Source: Paenibacillus taihuensis
Lineage (GTDB): Bacteria; Bacillota; Bacilli; Paenibacillales; Paenibacillaceae
Direction of reading: 5' to 3'
Assembly: GCF_003386535.1 (NCBI RefSeq)
Contig: NZ_QTTN01000010.1
Coordinates: 62,001-126,000 of the forward strand
Length of the DNA: 64,000 nucleotides
Below, in pieces: positions 49,101 through 56,023 of the stretch. A model generated the notes under the pieces. That model saw nothing but the letters and a program-made list of their open reading frames with translations, ran no database searches and had not been told where the DNA came from. The stretch's first letter is position 1. Every line of letters starts with the position of its first letter. Made by a program: the position numbers and the translations under genes.

Positions 49101-50454
49101 TCTTCGTTGGATTCGCGGATGGAACGCCGCTGCTGTCCAAGCTAACGATATCGAGCGTCGCTGGACGCGAGGAACCGTTAACCGAGTAGAACTTATGATT
49201 GTTCGGATTGTATTTCACAATCTCCGCTACGCCGCCGTCCGCATTCGGCGTGCCGGCAATGAACGTTCCAAGCTTCGTGATATTAAGCGTATCGGCATGC
49301 GCCGTGTTCACATTCAGCGTGAACGTCTTGGATGCCGTCGCTTCTGCGTTATCGGTAATTATTACTGCAACCTCATTGGACGCTGTCGCACTAACGTCAG
49401 GCGTACCCGAAATGACACCTGTTGTCGAGTTGATCGACAGTCCGGCAGGCAGACCTGTTGCATTGTACGTATACGGAGTCGTTCCGCCAGTGACAGCAAC
49501 AGTTGCCGAGTAGGCAACACCTTTGGATGCATCCGGCAAAGCACTCGTGGAAATAGCAAGCGGGCTCGGCGGAGGCGGAGTTACGCCCCATGCGCCGTCG
49601 GTGCTGCTGCGCGGTCCGTAGGTTGCAAGATTCGGGTCGCCGACCGTCATATTTCCGTAGATCACCTCTACGAAATCGTTCTTGTTATTATCCGTGTCTG
49701 CAAAGTTAATACGGCGAAGTCCCGCGTTCTTGGATGTTCCGCCCTTCGTAGTTCCAAGAGGACCTGAACCTACAACCGGACCGGCAGGGTAAGCGGTTTC
49801 GTAGCCATCGATGTCCGTTTGTGGATTTGGTGGATCGATGGGGTCATTATCCCCCGTACCGAGCATGTCCACGTAGCCGGCAGGCTTGGGATTATTGCTG
49901 AACGGGTTCACATTCAGAACCTCATCCAACTTGGTCTGATTGCTCATCAGAGCGAGCTTCATGCCTTTATTTGTGAAAACGATAGGTGTTGAATCACCCT
50001 CTAGGATGAATTCCATGTCTTTCTTTGCACTTACATCCAACTTCGTCGTTGGCGTTGCTGAAGCAGCTCCGCGAATAAGGAAGGAGGAGTGCGCCGCTAT
50101 CGTGCCAGTAAGTTTTAACATCTGCCAATCGCCTGTAGGACCTATCGCCGAGTCATCATCACGATCAGCATATTGAAGTGACCACTGGCTTAAATCAACA
50201 GCAGAATTCGTAGGATTGTAGAGCTCGATGAATCCATAGTTTACAGCGCCTTTAGTCGATGTGCCGGATCCAAAATACTGATTAATGATGACGTGCTTTA
50301 CAGTTGGATCATAATTGCCAGTTGCATCATACGGTGTGCCTGGTACAACTACCACAGCAGCATCAGCAGCCACAGGACTTACAGACAGCAGAGCGCCCGC
50401 CACTATTTCTGCGGAGAGAAACAGCGACAATAGCCTCTTGTTCTTCGGTTTCAT
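46165..50454 (-). CDS. SLH-anchored surface protein with lamin-tail and beta-propeller domains
   Basis: This is a 1429-residue exported protein. Order: signal peptide ending near Ala-Asp-Ala (about 33); lamin-tail (LTD) domain (about 50-290); putative Ig domain (about 300-385, Gly-Leu-Pro-Ala-Gly-Leu-Ser-Ile-Asn); a large seven-bladed-propeller-like choice-of-anchor-I region (about 390-930); BIG2 Ig-like domain (about 930-1010); Ser/Gly/Thr linker; a beta domain; and three SLH domains (about 1245-1425). LTD plus choice-of-anchor-I regions occur in secreted phosphatase- or esterase-like proteins, but no catalytic motif is evident. SLH domains bind pyruvylated wall polymer. ATG 50454 is preferred over a TTG four codons upstream; GAGGGG is 12 bases away. 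Confidence 0.88.
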   Translation of the reverse strand: MKPKNKRLLSLFLSAEIVAGALLSVSPVAADAAVVVVPGTPYDATGNYDPTVKHVIINQYFGSGTSTKGAVNYGFIELYNPTNSAVDLSQWSLQYADRDDDSAIGPTGDWQMLKLTGTIAAHSSFLIRGAASATPTTKLDVSAKKDMEFILEGDSTPIVFTNKGMKLALMSNQTKLDEVLNVNPFSNNPKPAGYVDMLGTGDNDPIDPPNPQTDIDGYETAYPAGPVVGSGPLGTTKGGTSKNAGLRRINFADTDNNKNDFVEVIYGNMTVGDPNLATYGPRSSTDGAWGVTPPPPSPLAISTSALPDASKGVAYSATVAVTGGTTPYTYNATGLPAGLSINSTTGVISGTPDVSATASNEVAVIITDNAEATASKTFTLNVNTAHADTLNITKLGTFIAGTPNADGGVAEIVKYNPNNHKFYSVNGSSRPATLDIVSLDSSGVPSANPTKINIENVVTDHVPGFAYGDFTSVDIDTKRNLVYAAIQEATYTKNGVILVFDAEGNYVTYYEAGVQPDMVKVTSDGRYVLTADEGEPRLAGADPDGSITVVDTKAGTVKHVRFDDQSVIDDNVHLRGTTNASGMITGPAASKAAAVYDLEPEYIALSADESIAYASLQEGNAIAAINIADGTVISVKGLGYKDLSASDNALDLVKDSAIKFENVPFQGMYMPDGIDTYSVGGTTYLFTANEGDGTEWLNDNELPIRSNVSTIGAIKGNLDPNSAAAHFLASKTVNNKTPYDSVEVPSDMGPDGIYLYGGRSFSIWDASTLSQVYDSHNDFEKITAERLPAYFNSDHKEVAFDKRSPKKGPEPEYVKVGKVGDKAFAFVGLERISGVMTYDVTDPTHPAFANYINTRDFTAQGTGGNPPQTDLGPEGIEFIPATASPTGLPLILVANEVGGTIAALQLNVTKITLNTNALSFLTGDAAQQLQATVAPVGGSASTVTWTSSNPAVATVNPNGQVTPIAPGTAVITALSADGYGVAEAKVTVTARPSSGSGGTGGSDSNTGKPDDSANTGTTPSTDGSKVTTEVKPVTDSSGKAAATVSDKQIDEALASLTASGTAGQNGTLEIKAVADANATKNTITLPSKSVDQIASSKVSAVTIDGGVARVTFDQTAVSTVAGAADSGEVSLSIERVSASDVMANLPAGAQSAVSAVIGSHPVYQFSVTADGKHVSDFGGGTATVEVAYTPAPGEDSNAIVIYYIADNGDIVMVPQTNYDKATGKLSFQVGHFSTYAVAYKQVNFKDTAASFAKDQIVYLTARGILQGTTDSSFGTKANVSRADFVLILARIAGADLTGYTNNEFNDVKANAYYAKAVAWAADKGITSGVSEGMFNPGASLSREQLVAMITRFADVVDYDLPKNVKPVAFADASQISAFAVNAANAVQQAGIINGTTTSNQAGVYFAPKKAATREEAAKMLAILYQGLTK

Positions 50455-50587
50455 TCGCCTAAACAACCCCTCTAATCATTAGTTTGGTTCATTATAGGCA
50501 AGGTTTGTCCGCGAAAAATTAAAAAATAATGGTGATTACGTAAATTTCTCAGAAAATAATGCGCTCATTTACAAAAATGCAAAAACA

Positions 50588-50617
50588 AAAACCGTACCCA
50601 TTCTTGGATACGGTTTT
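50588..50617 (-). terminator. Rho-independent terminator, minus strand
   Basis: On the minus strand AAAACCGTATCC pairs with GGGTACGGTTTT (one mismatch) around AAGAAT, with T's following. It probably ends the VOC-gene transcript, 240 bases beyond its stop, after the repeat block. Confidence 0.75.
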
Positions 50618-50681
50618 CAATATTTTCATATACGGCGTTACGAATTGCTGACCTGTCTACTTGTCTCGCCCACTCGCGACC

Positions 50682-50818
50682 TAACGGACTCTGGAAGCGT
50701 TATTTGGCCAATTTCGCCGGTTTTGTAACTCTAACGGACACAGGAAACTCTATTGAACCCAACTTACGAGTCTCACGCACATTTTGGGCCAATTAGCGTC
50801 TCTGGAGTCCGTTACATT
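50682..50818. repeat. TAACGGAC intergenic repeats with 50-bp spacing
   Basis: TAACGGACTCTGGAA at 50682 recurs as TAACGGACACAGGAA at 50732 (50 bp). The associated TTTGGCCAATT recurs 81 bp later near 50785, and an inverted copy (CTGGAGTCCGTTA) closes the block near 50802-50815. No gene is seen between 50619 and 50854. Confidence 0.7.
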
Positions 50819-50854
50819 TTTCCGCGCCCGCCCCGCGCACCACCGCCACCACCA

Positions 50855-51235
50855 TTACCTCGCCGCATTCAGCTCAATCACATTATGATCCGGGTCGATG
50901 ATGAAAATCTGCGCGAAGCCCGTGATGCTGTTCCGGTTATTCCTGTGCGGGACGCCGCACTTATCCAACCAAGCGATCGTGGCGTCGAAGTCGGCCACGC
51001 GAATGGCGAAATGCCCGTCGCGCGTATCGATGCCGCCGCTGCGCTTCGTCTCGCCTTCGTGCACGATGAGGTGCAGCTGCTGCCCGCCTGCCCCAATCGC
51101 ATACCACGCGCCCGGAAAGTCAAACGCCGGCCGCTCGATCTCCACAAGCCCGATCACATCGCGATAGAATGCTTGGGCCCGCTCAATGTCCGATACAATG
51201 ATGCTTACATGGTGGATACCTTCATGCTGCAGCAT
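50855..51235 (-). CDS. VOC/glyoxalase-fold protein
   Basis: The 126-residue protein has the two beta-alpha-beta3 units of the vicinal oxygen chelate fold. Metal-ligand positions are His8/His9 in Ile-His-His-Val-Ser, His (about 56) in Leu-His-Leu-Ile-Val-His, His (about 75) in Gly-His-Phe-Ala-Ile-Arg-Val, and Glu (about 121) in Asn-Val-Ile-Glu-Leu-Asn. It is glyoxalase-I or dioxygenase-like; the substrate is unknown. It is monocistronic. Confidence 0.9.
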   Translation of the reverse strand: MLQHEGIHHVSIIVSDIERAQAFYRDVIGLVEIERPAFDFPGAWYAIGAGGQQLHLIVHEGETKRSGGIDTRDGHFAIRVADFDATIAWLDKCGVPHRNNRNSITGFAQIFIIDPDHNVIELNAAR

Positions 51236-51294
51236 AGCTACAGGTCACCGCCTTTTTTTTCCATTATTATAACACTGCACCGCGCCTGCGGGCA

Positions 51295-52476
51295 CTAATT
51301 CGCATCAGGCAGTCCGAATAGTTTCGTCCACTTTGTTCCATTATCAGTCGTTTTGTATACCCCGGAGCCCATCCAGCCGGTCACTGCCATATATCCTGTC
51401 GCTGCAGATACGAAGGATAGCTTCCCTTCGAAGCCAGGCACGCCGCTCGGCAAGTTGCTCCACGTCTTTCCGCCGTCAAGCGTACGACCGAATTGGACCT
51501 GTTCGAGCGCACCGCTTGAAGCCGTCATATAGGCCGCCGAATGGCCGATGACCGCCATATCCGTCGGTTTGCCTGCCGGTCCTGTCAGCGTGCCTGGCGG
51601 TATGTCCGGACCTGGAGCCGGGCCGCCTCCCGCCGACGAATTCGAGATGACCTGCTTCCAATGCGCGCCCGCGTCTGTCGTATGAAACGCCGAATACGAG
51701 GTTTGCGACATGCCCGAGCCGCCGTACAGAATGACCCATACATCCGAGCTGTCTGCGCCGTAGATCGCGCCGCCGTAGTTCGCCTCCGACTTCGCGGTGA
51801 GCGATAGTGCCCACGTTGCGCCGCCATCGACGGTCTTCATGACCTCGTAGCCGCCGGTTGCTTTTACAATAATCGCCCATGCTTTATCCTGCGACATGAA
51901 CTGGACATACCGCGTGTTCGGCGGAGTTGTTACTTTCGTCCAGCTCTTCCCGCCGTTCGTCGTCTTGAACGTGAACTGGTGCGTGAAGCCGTAGCCGACA
52001 TTCTCACTCAGAAACTGAATCCGGTCGAACCCATATTGCCCTGTCGGAATCCATGTGTAGCTCGAGCCGCCGTTTGTCGTCTTAAGAAGCGTGTTCTGCT
52101 TCTCCGCGCCAGTCCGCGCCAGTACATAGCCGACTGAGTTAGTCAGAAACTGCATCTGGCTGAAGCTCAGCTTGCCTGTATTATAGATCGCCTGCCAGTG
52201 ACAGCCGCCGTCCGATGTGCCAATCATAAACCCGTTACCTGCTGCACGCCCGATGTTGGCACTAAGGAACTGAATCGACTGCAAATGCGCGCCGCCCGAG
52301 TCTTTCATCGGCACCAGCTTCAGTCCGTGATCATCCGTCCGGCAAGCAGCCGGCGCAGAAGCCGTACCTACACTCGCAGCTGCTGCTTCTGCCGAAGTGC
52401 CCGAAGCAGCCATTCCGCTGAGCAGCGTTCCAACGAGCAGCGCAGCAGCGGTCAGCGTGGACATCATTCTTCTCAT
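51295..52476 (-). CDS. Secreted BNR/Asp-box repeat protein (Ycf48-like propeller)
   Basis: This is a 393-residue exported protein with a signal peptide in the first about 32 residues (Ala-Glu-Ala-Ala-Ala region). Seven Asp-box-like turns are spread through the mature part: Ser-Asp-Gly-Gly-Cys-His-Trp, Thr-Asn-Gly-Gly-Ser, Thr-Asn-Gly-Gly-Lys-Ser-Trp, Val-Asp-Gly-Gly-Ala-Thr-Trp, Thr-Asp-Ala-Gly-Ala-His-Trp, Leu-Asp-Gly-Gly-Lys-Thr-Trp and Thr-Asp-Asn-Gly-Thr-Lys-Trp. This predicts a seven-bladed propeller like Ycf48/HCF136. No sialidase catalytic set is seen, so it is probably a binding scaffold. GAGGTG precedes the ATG. Confidence 0.85.
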   Translation of the reverse strand: MRRMMSTLTAAALLVGTLLSGMAASGTSAEAAAASVGTASAPAACRTDDHGLKLVPMKDSGGAHLQSIQFLSANIGRAAGNGFMIGTSDGGCHWQAIYNTGKLSFSQMQFLTNSVGYVLARTGAEKQNTLLKTTNGGSSYTWIPTGQYGFDRIQFLSENVGYGFTHQFTFKTTNGGKSWTKVTTPPNTRYVQFMSQDKAWAIIVKATGGYEVMKTVDGGATWALSLTAKSEANYGGAIYGADSSDVWVILYGGSGMSQTSYSAFHTTDAGAHWKQVISNSSAGGGPAPGPDIPPGTLTGPAGKPTDMAVIGHSAAYMTASSGALEQVQFGRTLDGGKTWSNLPSGVPGFEGKLSFVSAATGYMAVTGWMGSGVYKTTDNGTKWTKLFGLPDAN

Positions 52477-52654
52477 CTTCCATTCACCTCTTTATGAATT
52501 TCACTACCATAAGGTATCTATTTCTCTCCCTGCTCTATTCGACGAGGGTGCTGGTGCTTAAGTTGCAGGACGAATAACCGCTAGGCAACCGCCTGCGTAT
52601 TATTATAAAATTTCCTAAGACTGTTACTTCTAACCAGCGAAGGGGAGACAACAA

Positions 52655-53782
52655 TTGAACAAAATAATACGCTACTTCACCACCTCCATCTTAGCATTCA
52701 CGCTCCTATGGACAGCCGGTTCAACTATAGAGGATGCATATGCCGCCCCGCTCAAGCAGCCTATAGGAGGACGACTAAATTACTCGCAATTGACGGCTTA
52801 TATTCCCCGCAACGGCACAGTCGTTTCGTTACAATTCGGCATGAATAAGAGCGAGATCGACGTTCAGCTCGGCAAGCCGCAGGTGATCAAGACGCTGAGT
52901 GGCGATTATTATCGATACGGCGAGGATGTCACGATCGGATATGCAGGCGGGAAAGCTGCGATGATTGATCCAGGTATGGAAGGCACCATCCGCAGGAAGG
53001 TGAAGTCCGGCCAAAGCTGGGCGCAGTCGGCTGCGCTGCTCGGAGCACCGTCTCTAGCGGAAGGAAGCGACCCCGTCTATGTGTACCAAGCGAATTCCTA
53101 CCAGTTCAAGCAGCTGCGAACAGCGAAGGAACTGAAGGCGGCTGAGGCTGAGGGACGCTCCGATATTTACAAAGTCGTTGTATCACTAAACGCATTCGGA
53201 GAGATAAGCTCGGAAGTGATGTATCGTACGTCTTACAAACGTGCTGTTAATCGCAAAATACAGCTTGCGAGCAGCACCGACGGGCTCCCGCTAACGCCAG
53301 AACCGTTCGTGCTAGACGACCTATCGGTAACTGACGAGCTCGGCCGCACTGTTCGGCTCGGCATGGAGATGGCGGACGTGGACAAGCTGCTAGGAAGCTA
53401 TGATAGCTATACCATATCGCTTCCCGTCCATGAATATGACAGCATGACCGTCTATTATCGCGGAACGAAAGCAGCCGGCATCAGCCTGAAGGAAGAACCT
53501 GCTCATCTGTTCCGAACACTGCGAGGCATAACCATACAGAGCTCGGCTGCTGTACTGGAACGGCTGTATGGCAAACCGACAGCTGCCGAGCAATCGTACT
53601 GGACGTACTATTTTACGAAGAAGGCATCGGGCTTGGAGCTTTTATCTGAACTTCCAGCAACACCAGACTCCGGACTCGCCTCATACGATTACGGACTTAG
53701 CGTCATTCTTAGTGGCGGACCGACACCCATCATCACGTACCTGCTGATCGGCGATAAGATGTTCCTTCGCGAAATGCGGTAA
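52655..53782 (+). CDS. Secreted protein of unknown function
   Basis: The 375-residue product has a TTG start with GGGGAG 7 bases upstream. A signal peptide ends near Ala-Tyr-Ala-Ala (about 31). The mature region contains two spaced copies of a Phe/Leu-Gly-Met-x4-Asp-Val/Ile...Leu-Gly pattern (about 61-75 and 231-245), as in the SmpA-like lipoprotein at 6398, suggesting a duplicated small alpha/beta domain. No enzyme motif is seen. It is transcribed divergently from the BNR-repeat protein over 178 bases. Confidence 0.75.
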   Translation: MNKIIRYFTTSILAFTLLWTAGSTIEDAYAAPLKQPIGGRLNYSQLTAYIPRNGTVVSLQFGMNKSEIDVQLGKPQVIKTLSGDYYRYGEDVTIGYAGGKAAMIDPGMEGTIRRKVKSGQSWAQSAALLGAPSLAEGSDPVYVYQANSYQFKQLRTAKELKAAEAEGRSDIYKVVVSLNAFGEISSEVMYRTSYKRAVNRKIQLASSTDGLPLTPEPFVLDDLSVTDELGRTVRLGMEMADVDKLLGSYDSYTISLPVHEYDSMTVYYRGTKAAGISLKEEPAHLFRTLRGITIQSSAAVLERLYGKPTAAEQSYWTYYFTKKASGLELLSELPATPDSGLASYDYGLSVILSGGPTPIITYLLIGDKMFLREMR

Positions 53783-53879
53783 GCCTATTTTAATACTCGG
53801 TTCATACTTTCCAAATCTCCCGTTAATACTTGGCTGCTATACTGGGCTTAAGTTGAAGGAAAAAGGAGGGAATGACGAG

Positions 53880-54125
53880 ATGAACCACACACCTGCCATT
53901 GTATACGCCAATCGCCTGTGCGACAGCGACACGACGACGAACAAGCTGATTTACCAAATCAAGCAGGACAGGCTGTCCTCCAAAGAGCTGGATAAGCTGC
54001 AAGCCAGATGCAGCGCCGAGCTGAGCGAGCTTCGCAATGAGCTGAACGAGCTGCTGAAAGAGCTTCGCGCTATCGCAGAAGGCAGCAACCGTCCGGCTGC
54101 AGAGCCCCGCAAGCACGCGGCATAA
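53880..54125 (+). CDS. Small coiled-coil protein of unknown function
   Basis: The 81-residue product has, after a short N-terminal part, a highly charged Leu/Glu/Lys/Arg helix (about 27-68) predicting a coiled coil. The ATG at 53880 follows AAGGAGGG by 9 bases; a TTG nine codons upstream would contain the ribosome site. No family is recognised. It ends at a strong terminator. Confidence 0.75.
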   Translation: MNHTPAIVYANRLCDSDTTTNKLIYQIKQDRLSSKELDKLQARCSAELSELRNELNELLKELRAIAEGSNRPAAEPRKHAA

Positions 54126-54126
54126 C

Positions 54127-54177
54127 AAAACCGACTTCCCCCTAACCATGAAGCACATGGCGGGCGAGTCGGTTTTT
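54127..54177 (+). terminator. Rho-independent terminator of the coiled-coil gene
   Basis: AAAACCGACT pairs with AGTCGGTTTT, enclosing a smaller CCATG...CATGG hairpin, followed by TTTTTT. Confidence 0.85.
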
Positions 54178-54206
54178 TATTTCTGCTATTAAAAGCTTAT
54201 TCTCGC

Positions 54207-54755
54207 TTATGTAGATGTGGATGGAGAGGCAACTTCCCAGCGATTCCGGTACTGTGCTAGCCGTTTGTGCATGGTGCTCGGCTCCATCGGCAGCAGCAGT
54301 CGCAGCTTCACGATCCACTCCTCGAAGGAGTCGAACGAAGCGAATTGATTCGCCGTTTCAGGCGACATGTATATAAAATATGGCGAAGGATACGCTTCGG
54401 TCAGATGGCGCAGCGCCGTATCGATCGGCGTATACTTCTTCCGCTTGCCCTCGAAGCCTTCAATGACAATCGACGTTCCTCTGCCCTCGTAATCCTGTTT
54501 CCACTCGTTCAGCTGATCGAGCCGCTTGTAATAGGCGCGGACAGGCTCCTTGCTCATCCGCCTAACCGTCTCCTCATGCAGCGGATATAACACGAACCTT
54601 GCGAATGCCCGCTCACTAGCCAGCTGTGCGGCAAAATCCAGCTCCGCCTCCGATGTATGCTCGAACGTATCGTAATAGATGAGTGTCCCTTTGCTCGTTT
54701 CCTTCGGCTGCTCGTAGCCGTACGGAACGTTATAGGCGAGCGATTTTTCTTTGAT
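54207..54755 (-). CDS. Protein of unknown function with apparent AUC start
   Basis: The 182-residue soluble reading frame has normal coding character throughout (Ser-Leu-Ala-Tyr-Asn-Val-Pro-Tyr-Gly-Tyr near the start; Tyr-Phe-Ile-Tyr-Met-Ser-Pro-Glu-Thr-Ala in the middle). The first ATG, GTG or TTG is a GTG at 54593, 54 codons inside. Just after an in-frame stop there is AGGAGGG, six bases, then ATC at 54755. ATC is therefore the likely initiator, similar in kind to the rare AUU start of infC. Alternatives are a mutated start in a decaying gene, a sequencing error, or initiation at the GTG, which has no ribosome site. The function is unknown. Confidence 0.6.
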   Translation of the reverse strand: MKEKSLAYNVPYGYEQPKETSKGTLIYYDTFEHTSEAELDFAAQLASERAFARFVLYPLHEETVRRMSKEPVRAYYKRLDQLNEWKQDYEGRGTSIVIEGFEGKRKKYTPIDTALRHLTEAYPSPYFIYMSPETANQFASFDSFEEWIVKLRLLLPMEPSTMHKRLAQYRNRWEVASPSTST

Positions 54756-54847
54756 GGCGAACCCTCCTATGAATGGTCATGAATTCCCTTAGAGTTCGAG
54801 TATACCCTGACAAGGGCAAAACGATAAGAGGCAGTCTGTATGCCATA

Positions 54848-54936
54848 AAAAACGTTTTTATTAAATTTCGCGTACTTGCTCCAGGCTAATTGACGGAAAA
54901 TGGAAGTCATGCTACGTTTACGATATAAAACGTTTT
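54848..54936 (+). promoter_or_regulatory. Promoter with two LacI-type operators upstream of the LacI gene
   Basis: Palindromes AAAAACGTTTTT (54848-54859) and AAAACGTTTT (54927-54936) have centres 78 bp apart. Between them is TTGACG (54890-54895), a 17-base spacer and a weak -10 TACGTT (54913-54918). The second operator lies at about +6. This is the layout expected for DNA-looping autorepression by the LacI-family protein encoded next. Confidence 0.65.
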
Positions 54937-54951
54937 TAGAGGGTGCGTGCG

Positions 54952-56004
54952 ATGAACAAATCAGACCGCAGCGTCACGATTAAAGATATTGCGCGGGAAG
55001 CCGGCGTATCGATCTCGACCGTTTCATTCGCCTTCAACGGGACGGCTCCCGTCGCGCAAGAAACGAAAGACCGCATCTTCGAGGTTATTAAGAGGCTGAA
55101 CTATCAGCCGAACTCTGCCGCCCGCGGGCTTGTCACCCGCAAAACGAACAATATCTGCTTATTCACCCCCCATCCTGCTTCAGACTTCTTCTCCTTCGGC
55201 GGCAACAGCGTCTTCTCCCATCTTCTGCAAGGCATCGGCGAGGTGCTTGACCAGAAGGACTACAACCTGCTTATTTCCTGGGACAACATCGGCCATAAGG
55301 CCAAAACACCGAAGCTCATCAAGCTTATGCGCGAGCGTGCCATGGACGGCGTGCTGATCTGTTTGCCGAATCAAGATTCGTCGGTAATTGAAGAGCTGTC
55401 CGAGCATCATTTTCCCGTCGTCATCATTGGCAGCAATGGGCTGAAGAATCAGGTTAACTCTGTTGACGTCGACAATTATGACATCGCTTTCCGAAATGCG
55501 CAGCATATGCTTCAGCTTGGGCATACTCGTATTGCCTTCATTAGTCCGGGGCCGCTCGAGTTTCTCGTGTGCGAGGATCGGCTGGAGGGTTATCGCGATG
55601 CGCTCGAGGAAGCAGGCATTCGCTTCCGCGAAGAGTATGTGTTCATCGGCGACGAGAAGGAGCGAAGCGGCTATAATGCTGCAGCTGCATTCATGGCGTT
55701 GAAGGAGCCTCCGACAGCAATCGTTAGCGGGCGCGATGTTCAAGGCGTCGGCGTTATTGAATATGGCCGCGAGCATGGGGTGTCCATTCCGGGCGATGTC
55801 GCGCTCATCAGCTTCGAGAACTCCGAGCTGGCGGAGAAATACGGTATTACGTCGGTGACGACCGATCTGTACGAGATTGGCAAGGAAGGCGCGAAGCTGC
55901 TGCATAAGCTGCTCACCCGCAAGAAGGACCGCGGCGCGCAAAATATCGTCATCCCGTCAGAGCTGATCATTCGGGCAAGCTGCGGCACGAAGCCGACTAC
56001 ATAG
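54952..56004 (+). CDS. LacI-family transcription repressor
   Basis: The 350-residue product has an N-terminal helix-turn-helix (Thr-Ile-Lys-Asp-Ile-Ala-Arg-Glu-Ala-Gly-Val-Ser-Ile-Ser-Thr-Val-Ser, about 8-24), a hinge helix with Pro-Asn-Ser-Ala-Ala-Arg-Gly-Leu, and a periplasmic-binding-protein-like effector domain. ATG 54952 follows GAGGGT by 7 bases; an in-frame GTG lies three codons upstream. It shares a transcript with the GH78-like enzyme that starts 20 bases after its stop, so its effector is probably a sugar released by that enzyme. Upstream ACGT-centred palindromes fit LacI-family operators. Confidence 0.93.
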   Translation: MNKSDRSVTIKDIAREAGVSISTVSFAFNGTAPVAQETKDRIFEVIKRLNYQPNSAARGLVTRKTNNICLFTPHPASDFFSFGGNSVFSHLLQGIGEVLDQKDYNLLISWDNIGHKAKTPKLIKLMRERAMDGVLICLPNQDSSVIEELSEHHFPVVIIGSNGLKNQVNSVDVDNYDIAFRNAQHMLQLGHTRIAFISPGPLEFLVCEDRLEGYRDALEEAGIRFREEYVFIGDEKERSGYNAAAAFMALKEPPTAIVSGRDVQGVGVIEYGREHGVSIPGDVALISFENSELAEKYGITSVTTDLYEIGKEGAKLLHKLLTRKKDRGAQNIVIPSELIIRASCGTKPTT

Positions 56005-56023
56005 TTTGATGGAGGGATATGAG

